Assembly (NCBI GenBank): GCA_003427395.1
Contig: BFEA01000029.1
Location: 473,300 to 500,008, forward strand
Direction: 5' to 3'
DNA: 26,709 nt
Source: Chara braunii
Taxonomy: Eukaryota > Streptophyta > Charophyceae > Charales > Characeae
The notes beneath the pieces were generated by a model. That model worked only from the letters and a program-made list of their open reading frames with translations, did not search any database and was not told the origin of the DNA. Position 1 is the stretch's first letter. Each line of letters begins with the position of its first letter. Shown piece after piece: positions 18,011 to 26,709 of the stretch. A program made the translations under genes and the position numbers.

Positions 18011-18320
18011 AAGCGGTCCCTCGTGGATCCGAGTACCGCTTATGACACTCAAGTGTCAGACTCGAAGTGTCGTGAGGGTCTAATCCCTCACGACATTGCA
18101 CGGCTGAAGGAATAGTCGTGCAGCCGCTACGAGACCTTCGACCTTTGGTCTGAGCATCACGGTAGGCAAGGAAAATAGGCTCTGCACGGGGGCAGATTCC
18201 TTCCCTGCAGAGTCTAGGGTCTGGGATGTCCTGGACAAGGACCTTGAATCCCGGTCTAGGACCAACGTCCGACTATAAAAATCTCTAAAAAGCAAAGGAT
18301 AAAAAGGGATCTCCCTTTTC
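18011..18320. other. Run of consecutive strong hairpins with a downstream TATA-like motif
   Basis: In order: AAGCGGT/ACCGCTT (18011-18041), TGACACT/AGTGTCA (18043-18058), a 13-bp stem with GTCGTGAGGG/CCCTCACGAC at its core (18066-18097), two mutually exclusive stems GCACG/CGTGC and CGGCTG/CAGCCG (18098-18126), CTCTGC/GCAGAG near 18179-18212, then TATAAAAA at about 18275 and AAAAGGGA/TCCCTTTT (18303-18320). Function unknown; it could be an LTR regulatory or leader region. Confidence 0.6.
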
Positions 18321-19059
18321 TCTCAAAGACATAATCTGGTTAACCCTTACGCACAATTACAGTAGGTCTCTCAAATACTCTGGGTACTCGTAAATATATG
18401 AGGGTTGATTATATAGGACAATCACTTCTCACATTCATTGTGAGGTTTCTCTCAGCCATATATGTATGTAATCACAGGCAATCACATCCAGAGTCCGAAC
18501 CACAAACGCACCTGCAGTCACATCAAAGATTCATCCAAAAAGTCCACGCACTACACGGGGTCAACTTCAACCATTCTCTGCACTCACACCCCTTGCCTTA
18601 GCCATACAAGCCTCACTCGTGCAACTCTTAAATAAATACCAAGTACTTCGGTTGGATGACCATTCAATAAAGCCCGGGTAAAAACACAACAAAACAGTTC
18701 AAATCACAAGGCTAAAGCCTTTAGGTTGAGTGACAGGAGTGAATTGAAGCTGAATCGTAAACCGACGAATCGGAAACCGACCTGTTATCAGTGATAACAT
18801 AAGAGGATCCTCAATGGATCAAGCTGAATTTAGCCTAAATCCTGAATGAAACGGTCAAGAGGACGTGTAACACAAAACAGGATAATCCCGAAGCTAAACC
18901 TATAAGTCCATGGAGAATAATCCCCATATCACGATCCCACTCAAATCACCTTATTTAACTAAGTCTGAATCTACCTATAAGCAGTGTCCAAAGCAAAGGT
19001 AGACCCTGACATAATCTCCCCTATTCAGGGTAGATCGCCAAAATCGCCACCTTTCAAAA

Positions 19060-19660
19060 TATAATTTATCTCCTTTAAACTAAGAAAATTTCGGCAGCGC
19101 TTCCCGTAGGAAAAATGCCTTTCCAGAATTTATATAAGTCTAAATATGAAAGCAGAAATAAACTCTAATTATGGAAAGTCTCATTTTGTCTAACTCCCTG
19201 AATTAGTAAAAATTTGGGCAGCACTCCCTTTAGAAAGAGGGACTTCCCAGATTTATACTAAGTCAGATGTGAACTCAAAAGACAACTTGAGTGTTACTTC
19301 GACAATATTTAACTAACTCCTTAGTTTTCCAGAAATTTCGGCGGCACTCCCCTTAGAAAAGTGTTCTTCCAAAATTTACACAAAGCTAAGTCCAGAACTT
19401 GAGAATAACTTTGACTTCTCAAAGTCCAATTTCGTTTAACTCCCTGAACTAGCAAAAATTTGGGCAACACTCCCTTTTAGAAAATGAAACTTTTCAGATT
19501 TTAACTAGGTCAGATATAAGAAAAGACAAGTTGAACTTTGACAAGTCAAGAATTTACTAACTCCTTGGATTTGTAGAAATTTCGGCAGCGCTTTCCGTAG
19601 AGAAAGTAGCTTGCCAAGATTTATACAAAGCTAAGTATAAAAAATGATCCCTGAAAATGC
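19060..19660. repeat. Alternating ABABA tandem array, monomer about 123 bp
   Basis: Five monomers, with AATTT(C/G)GGC at 19087, 19211, 19334, 19457 and 19578 (spacing 124, 123, 123, 121). Odd monomers carry TTTCGGCAGCGC or TTTCGGCGGCAC and follow a run such as AACTCCTT. Even monomers carry TTTGGGCAGCAC or TTTGGGCAACAC and follow TAACTCCCTGAA. The core of each can fold; for example, 19210-19218 pairs with 19246-19254 over nine positions with one G-T. Confidence 0.88.
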
Positions 19661-19890
19661 GAGAATTGATCTAAGTAAAAAAAAAACTTAGCTCAGAAAA
19701 TGCAGGAATTGAAACTAACTCCTATAACTCTTGCACATGGCGAACGACTGAAACAACTACCTATCAAACTGAAACTCAGACCCAGTAGTAACCTCACTCA
19801 GCCACATGCAGGCCAAACCACAGAGGTAAGTACTCTCACCATCCCAAGTTTATCTGGTCAAACAATAGTTCATAGTCTTTCAGTGGTTTA

Positions 19891-20815
19891 GCCCTTTATA
19901 CCCAACTTACATAAGGCATAAAGTCAGGTCACCCAAACTTATGGAATGTGCCTAGCTTAGCCAAAGAATATACACAGACAGAGGGCACAACTACTTCTCT
20001 CTTCTTTGGGCATATGACTAGGTCATTCCAGTCGCCATGAACTATTTAAGATATCCAAGTTATATGTACATGTCTTCACATTTGCCTTCTAAGGCTGCAT
20101 ATGACTGAACTAACTTAAGTTCAGTCTGCCCCAGTTTACCACCAATTTTTTTCTTAATTATAGTCTCTTCAGGTTGTGATAGGCTATAGTCAGACCACCT
20201 AAACTTATAGAACAGTCTAATTAGCTCGTTCTTAAATAGAATAGTAATAAAATATAGCCAAGTTATAACCATTGGGTTCCAGCATGTGCGAGGTTTTGAG
20301 CCAGACCCCCTGAACTTACAGAAGGATCAAACTCTCTACCAATTTTCATTTCTCTCTGAATCATCATGTGTGTGGCATCGAGTCAGACCCCCTGAACTTA
20401 TAGAAGGGTCTGCCCTTTGCCAAGACTACTTCTTCATAATAAAAAGCAAGAAGAGGCTTAGCCACCTAAACTTATAGAACAACTCAGACCTCCTCGTTCA
20501 GAAACCAAAGAAACAGATAAAACAACAGTGAAAACAAGGCAACCTAAGGCACCAAAATTTATTGAATGCCCCGAGTCCCTGAAAAGCAGGCACAATCAGA
20601 CCCTCCACAAGTCAGAGCAGTCAGATCACCTGAACTAACAGAACAGTCTGACCCTCCATGCAAGCCATAGCACTGGGTGTCCCCAAACTTATGGGGATAT
20701 CCCAGCCTCCAGAGCAATTAGACCCCCTAAACTTATAGAAGGGTCTGACGCTCTATGCAAACCAAAATAAACAAGGCACTGGGTCTCCCCAAACTTGTGG
20801 GGACTTCCCAGCCTT
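19891..20815. repeat. Family of about ten stem-loops with a constant loop and varying stems
   Basis: A 15-base loop of the form CC(T/A)(G/A)AACTTATAGAA recurs with short complementary arms of different sequence. Examples: CAGACCC/GGGTCTG (20384-20412), TAGACCC/GGGTCTG (20719-20747), AGAC/GTCT (20192-20218), GGCA/TGCC (20548-20570), AGG(T)CAC/GTGCCT (19926-19953). Two longer forms are CTGGG..CCCC/GGGG..CCCAG (20673-20705) and AAGG-CTGGG-TCCCC with its complement (20773-20815). No coding reading fits. Confidence 0.85.
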
Positions 20816-22655
20816 AATGACCCAGTAAACCATCATGCAAACCAACCCACCATCCTGCCTTTCCCATATGCAATTCCTTTCACAATCTGCTTTCAGGCAA
20901 TCAAAAAAACTGAAACTGCCATTACGCACATACTCTTTTATTTTAGTCTGACTTGTGTCCTGAAAGTCAAACCAAAAGTCAAAATAGGGGTGCACTTCAT
21001 ATATTCAGTCAGCGACGCAATGAGAAGTACAAATAGGGGTTATACTCTGGGTTTATAGAAATAAAACACTGGTTACCTGCCAGTTCCCTGCCTCCAGAAC
21101 TCCTCCCGAGTTCTGGGAGAGCTCCCGCAATCGGTGGGTTGACTCCCCACAGAGTCTTGTCGCGGTCCTACGGGTTGCAATCCCGCCTGCCGCCTTCCTC
21201 TCAGATCCAACAGACTAGACTCAGAGTAAGAATGGTAGAAAAAAAAGTCATTAAGTCTCTCAGATACAAGAGAGGTGCACTCAGACTCGCGCGAGAGGGC
21301 CTTGTTTCCTTCAAGCGCCTGAGGGCCCCACAATGGCGGCCAAAACACACAGTCGCCGGTCAACTGAAGTCAAATCACCAGTTGTCAACTCCCTTACGAC
21401 CTCCAAATTGCAGCAACAACCCCTTTCACAAGCTTGACTAATCTGATCCTTCCCCTGCATGCCAACTCTAATGGCAAGGCACGATGCACCCCACTGCGCT
21501 TTACAAATAGGGATACAAGAAGTCTGGGTAGTCATGCACATATCGGCTTGAACTGCTTGTGCCAACAATGCGCATGAATTTTAGTGTTCGCGTCATGCAT
21601 AGCAAGGCATGTCATTGGCAGCAGCAAGCCAATTATGTCCAACCACCCGCAAAGGCACAACCGCCGCAGGCAACAGACGCGCAGTGCCAAGCTTACATCT
21701 GTCACAACGGAGCGCAATGATTACCGCCGGTGTACAGTCCATTCACGTTGTGAGGCATCAGCGCCCCAAACACTGTCCTCCCCCCTGTTAGTAGGCCGAA
21801 CGAGCTAAACTCATATATTTTCCCTCACCTGGTTCACGCACTAGAATGTGCTCCAACCAGATCACCAACTGCAGATCGTGAACCACCCACCTACTAGCTT
21901 GTCCACAAAACAGTCTGTTTGAACATAGTCCGCCCACTCAGTCTTACTCATACAGCTCTCCGCAACTACCGCACTACTAATCATCGAGGTAAGTGTTTCC
22001 CTTGCTCCTTTGTTTCACTCTCTCTGCGTGTCGCTCCTGCATCTGCCCGTGGTCCAGTCTCTCGCACTTGCTTGCTCGTGGGTCGCGTACATCTGCAACG
22101 CTTGCTCCTTGAAGGCACAACTGTAAAGGAAAGGACAAAGAGACCGACCATGCAAACCAACCAAGCGGATACCACGAGAATGTTCATTCGTCCCCCGTGA
22201 CTGGTTAACGCACCGTTTGACACTGTAGGTCGATATTCGGTTCATCCGGCGTTGTCAATTCTAATCAAGTAACTCCCTCCTTTCAACCTCTTCACTCGTT
22301 GTTCAGCCCGTACACCTCTCTCAGACACTTTTTCTTTGCTTACTTGCAAACACTTTGCAGTCTTCACTATGATCGGGTTCACCCACACCCTGATGACTCA
22401 GCAACCATGACCCCGCAAACAGCTTGATCAAGGTGTGTGCCGTGGAGAGGGAGACAGTATCCGGATGTACCTTTTAAGGAAGGCAACACTTTTGGTCGAC
22501 AGGTAGGCCTTCAACCCACTACCCTGCCTGCGGCAACTTATACAGAAGCGTCGAGCAAACGAAATCAAATGTATCTTCCGTTATATTGCCGGCAGGTGCA
22601 TTCACCTTTTTAAGTTGACACTCCGCACGCAGCTCTCGCCTCCTACCCCGCCAAC

Positions 22656-23045
22656 ATGGAACCCGAAGGAGCTATCGTGGTGGCGAGCCCTTCCCCTCAT
22701 AGGTAAGTTCACTCTTTTCTCCCTCTCTCTACCTTTCTATTACACGAATATACATGCCCCTAGAAAGAAACTGAACCTTCCGCTATAACATAGCCAGATA
22801 CATCGTGTTCCTCAGCGGGATCGACAGGGATTGCTCCTACCGACGTAGTAGTGAGCAATGCAGCGGGCGAGAGGTAAGTCTCCAATTTCGCGACTGGCCC
22901 GACATCTCTCGTGTCCACAAATCGATAGGATGGGCAAAGTTCGAAGGAATCAGCCGCTAGAACCATACTAACTGCTACACTACTCACTAATCACTCAAAC
23001 TCTCAACAAAATCGAACTCGCCCCACCTTCAAATCCCAACTTTGA
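22656..23045 (+). other. Hypothetical spliced reading frame, 79 codons
   Basis: ATG at 22656 in CCAACATGG opens MEPEGAIVVASPSPH. It meets donor AG|GTAAGT after 22702. Exon 22798-22873 (acceptor CCAG, donor GAG|GTAAGT) and exon 22929-23045 (acceptor GATAG, stop TGA) keep the frame open. No family is recognised, and the chain was chosen because it stays open, so it may be chance. An overlapping minus-strand frame (22987-22760) has equally protein-like composition. Confidence 0.12.
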
Positions 23046-24034
23046 CACCTTCCCCACTCGATTCCATCAAGAATCGAGTGGCCTTTCGATTTCTTATTCC
23101 CGTTCTTCTTCTCCTCTGCCATAGCCCTGGCACACCCTCTATCCACTGGCCGTGCTGTTACTCGGCGCAGGTACCCAATGCAGGAACCCAGTGCAGGAAC
23201 CCATCCGGGTTCATCCCTTCCTTCTGCGCCCACCGCCGGCCCCTGCAGCTCCGCCCTGCCTTCGCTATTAGATTCGCCATAGCCTAAAACATCGGGGACG
23301 AATGTCCATTCGTCCGCTTTCATCAAGGAACGGGTGTAAAGCACCTTCCTCCTCGTCGCCATGCCCGTTTCCTTCACCATCCCCCACTTTGAAAGTACCC
23401 AGGCGCAAATCTGCGCCAAGTTCATTCCACCTTCACCGGGCTGCTGCCTTCACCCTCCGCCCTGTCTCACCGACTTAGCGCCCGTAGCCGCTGTCTCGGC
23501 ACTCGTCTCTACGCTACCCACTCCGCTCGATGGCGCTCGACTTCCCTGTCGCGTCCGCCCACCCCGTCCATCATCACTCTCTCCCTCATGCGCCTGGCCC
23601 GGTCCTCCGCCCGGGTTCATCCCCCTTTTCCCCACTGCTCCGGTCCGTCGCCTTAGCACTGTCCCTTTGCTACTAGCACAGCGCTGCAACGACCGGTTCG
23701 TTCGCCATCACCACAGCGAGAGTTCACTGGCGTTTTCTGTGGCCATAGGGCTCGGTCCTACTGCCGAGCACAAAACTACTTCGCACCTCCGATTCTCCCA
23801 ACGAAGATTTCGGAAAGACCAGCTTTCCACATGGGTCGTATGGCCTGTCGCCTCTCTGCGCTGCTTCTTCACGTGCACCCGGCCTAGTTCGCGCCCGTGT
23901 TCACCCCAACTTTCTCGCTACTGTCTACAGTCGCCGTACTCCTGCGCTAATTGCTGTCGCTGCACCCGGTCCCTTTAATGCTGCGTGGCCCGACGGTCAG
24001 TCGAGCGTTGGAAAAACAAAAACACTCCGCTGAC

Positions 24035-24127
24035 GGACCTTTCTTGATTTATACGTGTCATCCTTGCGCGCGGGTCGTGCGAATCTTCTCTGTATCGTTC
24101 CAATTTTAACGGATGTCCCGAAGGACC
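24035..24127 (-). pseudogene. U6 snRNA-derived sequence inside the 7.8-kb insertion
   Basis: On the minus strand the 5' part is excellent U6: GGTCCTTCGGGACATCCG, then TAAAATTGGAACGATACAGAGAAGATT. After that the AGC triad region reads CGCACGACCCG where U6 has AGCATGGCCCC, followed by GCGCAAGGATGACACG and a shortened end. Loss of the AGC triad and absence of a T tract mean it is not a functional U6. No poly(A) tail or target duplication was seen, and no TATA box is evident upstream. Confidence 0.85.
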
Positions 24128-25683
24128 ACGGTCGGGGCAATCCCCGGCGGCCTACTGATGGATGGTCGATCATTCTCACGAAATCCCATCACCCAGGCCC
24201 GGCCCACAGGCCTGCACCCCAACAGTTCATGGGTGGGCTTACCGAACTAAGCCCATGGGGCCTGCCATACCCCCACTGCACCGCGCCCCAGGGCAGAACG
24301 GGGCGCGGCTCAGGCGCAGCCACGAAAACAGATTGTAATTGCACTTCAGGCAACACCACGAATACAACACACCCCATGTGATCCCACCGCCGCCTCACGT
24401 CCACGAACAGGACGCGATAAATAAAGCAAAGCAATAAAAATAAAGAATAATATCGGGGAACAGCGGGGCTCCAGGCGCCTCGTTAGTCCCGCGGATCGGG
24501 CCCGCCACCGCGCGTGTAAACAAAACCGAGGGGGATAGCCCTGGCGGCCCTGAACCCCATCGGTCCCTTCCGCGACACTCCGCTGCAGTTGCTGCACCGA
24601 CGCCTGTTGGCCCCGATCCCCGAACCTTCATAGCGTCAACCCAATGCCGTAACCTATAGGGCTAAGCCCAAACCTGGGTTTGGCTCCGACGGACGTCTAA
24701 ATAAACCGGACACTGCGTAGCACACGGGCTGACTGAAAACACCTCAACGACCACCCTATTGTCAATGTCGTCCTCCATACGTACGCACGGGTCGCAGGTG
24801 AGCACCTTAGTCAACGCGACGTAATCTCTTTAATCCCTACTTAATCAGGAGGCAACAAAAATTCAGGCCGGCGAACACGCCGACCCTTTGATCATCAACC
24901 ATTAAAAGATCACGCGCGCCTCAAAAAAATCCGCGCCCCCCCACACTCTCTATTCTAGTCAACCATCCGGACACCGTAAATCACAGACGTGGCCGCGCCT
25001 AGCGCGGTATACTCAAACTTTAATCCAAAACTATTTTCTGTTGCTTGCAGAAACCAGGGCGGATACCCTTGTAAGGGTATTCGCGCCGACAACGTTCGGC
25101 CGTTCGGGACGAACATGGATACAAAAAAAGATATGTTATTGAGGAAAAAAAAAAAAAACAAGATTTGCCTGAGCATAACATTCGAATTCCTTACCAAATT
25201 TAAAATAAAAATAAAATATAAAAAACAAATACAAATAATAAAAATAAATAAAAATAAAAAGAGAATTAAATTTTATGAGTGTGCAATCATGTTTTCGACA
25301 CCGCCATCTTTGGCGATTTTTCAAATTTGTTTGGCATAGCTAAATGCCCTGAAAATTTACAGAAGTGTACTTCACATAAGACAAAACCCATGTAAAAAGT
25401 TTCAAAAAATAATAAAATTGTTTAGACCCCGAACTAAAGTGAAAACAAAAAGTAAAAAGTGAAACAATACGTGGGCGAGCACATTTTTATACCGCCATCT
25501 TTGACGCTTTTTAATTCTTATTTGGCTTAGCGAAATGACTTGAAAATTTATAGGCATGTACCTCAAGTCATAGAGAACTCACAAAACAAAATTGAAAAAA
25601 ACAAAATTATTTTTAGGCCACGAAATAGTTTTTGGCGGGGGCCGAACGCCGCCGGGTTTGGACCCCGTACAGGACCCCGAACG

Positions 25684-25727
25684 CCCGTACGTACGGAGGT
25701 CGGCCCGGGGACCTCCGTACGTACGGG
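25684..25727. repeat. Subterminal 18-bp perfect inverted repeat of the hAT-like element
   Basis: CCCGTACGTACGGAGGTC at 25684-25701 and its exact complement at 25710-25727, 8-base spacer GGCCCGGG. Each arm also contains the self-complementary CCGTACGTACGG. A likely transposase-binding region by analogy with hAT subterminal repeats. Confidence 0.8.
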
Positions 25728-25747
25728 CTGGTGACCCTGACTGTGGC

Positions 25748-26246
25748 TATAAAAGTGGAGTGCATGATGGATACTCATTGACCAAGGTTTTTTCCAAAAT
25801 TTATTTGTTTGAGGGTAGTCATGACAAAAATCCAACTTACTTTATTGTAGGTTTTCTCGATGCCAAACAATAATATTTTCACATCTCTCTTTTCTAATGA
25901 TCTCAAATATTTGTATATTAATTGCAATGATATTCATTATCAACTCATACTTTACAAAAACACTATAATCTTTATAAATTAGGGAAGGCGAATCTTGTGC
26001 TAGTATGATTATCAGAACATTTGTCAGTAGTTTATTAGATACATCAAATAAAAAGATCGACTTGCAATTGAGAATATTTATCCCATCATCCCAGTCACAA
26101 GTACATTATTATATATATTTAATGACATAGCTGCAATAGAGTTTCACGAAACTATGTAAAATTATATCGTTGACCCATTACGTTTATGGTGCAATATATA
26201 TTTTCCTTATTTTACCATAATAGCCCGGGAGTACTTACCCGATAGG

Positions 26247-26248
<2 letters not shown>
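25748..26248. other. AT-rich DNA, no gene seen
   Basis: No convincing frame, RNA or structured repeat. Confidence 0.55.

Positions 26249-26306
<58 letters not shown>
26249..26306. repeat. (AT)29 microsatellite
   Basis: 58 bases of alternating A and T. Confidence 0.98.
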
Positions 26307-26308
<2 letters not shown>

Positions 26309-26709
26309 TCACAAACAAAACTGCCCGGTAAACCGTAGGCAGAGAGAGAGAAGAGGACATCAAACGAGGGGCTGTCACAAACTGTTTCGTTGGAGTTTCA
26401 CGACTCATCAGGAGGCTGAACCCTAACAGTGTGCAGAATGCCCTCACTGATTACACTGTAAATGATAATCTACCTTAACCGAAATCAAAGTAGACTATCA
26501 CTCACCCACACCAGATGGAAAACTCTACAGACTGTCGGTTCACACCCCATTACAATCCATCAAAACATCCACGAAACAAAGAAAGGTCTGTCACAGCCAA
26601 AAAATACACTCCAGATACGTCGCTGGCACTAGAGGCACAGCATGGCCGCCTAGTAACGGTCCCAACCACTGCCGCTCGCCTGACCAGAAAAAACTGTAGC
26701 AGGAAGCTA
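26307..26709. other. Unassigned DNA to window end
   Basis: I recognise no gene or repeat in this stretch. Confidence 0.5.

Larger units (their letters stand above)
17295..25090. mobile_element. 7.8-kb non-coding insertion flanked by AACGT, possible giant solo LTR
   Basis: The hAT-like copy is interrupted here. AACGT stands on both sides (17290-17294 and 25091-25095), and removing the insert plus one AACGT restores a continuous CTCGAACGTTCGGCCG. A 5-bp duplication is typical of LTR retrotransposons, and shifting the boundaries by a base gives TG...CA ends. No gag, protease, reverse transcriptase or integrase frame was recognised and the two ends do not repeat each other. A single very large LTR left by recombination, or a derivative that lost its coding part, fits best. 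Nested insertions of several families remain possible. Confidence 0.5.
17240..25739. mobile_element. hAT-like element copy 2, split by a 7.8-kb insertion
   Basis: The left fragment (17240-17294) begins CAGGGTAACCGACGTTCGGG. The right fragment (about 25096-25739) ends GGGCTGGTGACCCTG, giving CAGGGT-type inverted ends. Flanks are ACTGTGGT (17232-17239) and ACTGTGGC (25740-25747), an 8-bp target duplication with one change. The right fragment shows the same duplicated AT-rich unit (about 25292 and 25487) as copy 1. Without the insertion it is about 700 bp and non-coding. Confidence 0.8.

Noticed and set aside
19060-20820. Regular repeats that might suggest a CRISPR array
   Set aside because: Units are diverged and alternate or vary in spacing, with stems that covary, and the context is eukaryotic transposable-element DNA.
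23361-23978. Plus-strand frame of 205 codons
   Set aside because: C-rich composition with Pro/Ser/Leu/Arg bias and no motif; an overlapping antisense frame of similar quality exists. I kept it out for lack of support.
17295-25090. Helitron as the identity of the insertion
   Set aside because: A palindrome (ATACCCTT/AAGGGTAT) lies near the right end, but there is no CTRR terminus or TC start, and Helitrons do not make a 5-bp target duplication.
17295-25090. Ordinary LTR retrotransposon with two LTRs
   Set aside because: I compared the first several hundred bases with the last several hundred and found no direct repeat.

Overview
The window looks like nuclear DNA of a large, repeat-rich eukaryotic genome, most likely a land plant or a relative of the green lineage. 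Two things point there. The one recognisable protein gene encodes a plant-type SmE protein ending GDNITLMMN, where animals have a different tail. The U6 snRNA copies end in the form AAATCGAGAAATGGTCC found in plants and green algae, not the metazoan form. I cannot name the species. The rest is simple repeats, minisatellites, retroposed debris and transposable elements.

Layout. Positions 1-1407 are the 3' flank of the gene and contain no supported gene. Positions 1408-13324 on the minus strand are one intact SmE (snRNP core Sm protein E) gene: five short coding exons, 261 coding bases in all, spread over 11.9 kb. The second exon is a 27-base microexon. Its four introns (about 4.9, 1.9, 1.8 and 2.9 kb) hold CT/GA repeats, polypurine tracts, an 18-bp minisatellite, three U6 snRNA-derived sequences, a tRNA-derived SINE with a poly(A) tail, and a poly(A)-only retroposition footprint. 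Positions 13325-14050 are the 5' flank, with a 75-bp duplication that may lie in the promoter and a second poly(A)-only footprint. Positions 14055-15168 are a terminal-inverted-repeat element containing a nearly perfect 146-bp hairpin.

Positions 15756-16026 and 16096-16857 are hAT-like non-autonomous elements. A second copy of the larger one, with a near-perfect 8-bp target duplication, begins at 17240, is interrupted at 17295, and resumes at about 25096 to end at 25739. The 7.8-kb interruption (17295-25090) is flanked by AACGT and shows no recognisable coding region and no long terminal repeats within itself. It is full of ordered secondary-structure motifs: a run of strong hairpins near 18.0-18.3 kb, an alternating ABABA tandem array of about 123-bp monomers at 19.06-19.66 kb, a family of stem-loops with a constant 15-base loop and varying but still paired stems at 19.9-20.8 kb, four AGGTAAGT splice-donor-like octamers, and a U6-derived segment. 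A giant solo LTR or a large non-coding retroelement derivative is the most economical reading, but that is inference. Positions 25740-26709 are AT-rich with an (AT)29 run and no gene.

The only gene whose role can be stated is SmE. It is one of seven subunits of the Sm ring that assembles on U1, U2, U4 and U5 snRNAs in the spliceosome. The U6-like sequences in its introns are decayed retrocopies, and U6 itself is bound by LSm proteins rather than Sm, so the association is probably accidental.
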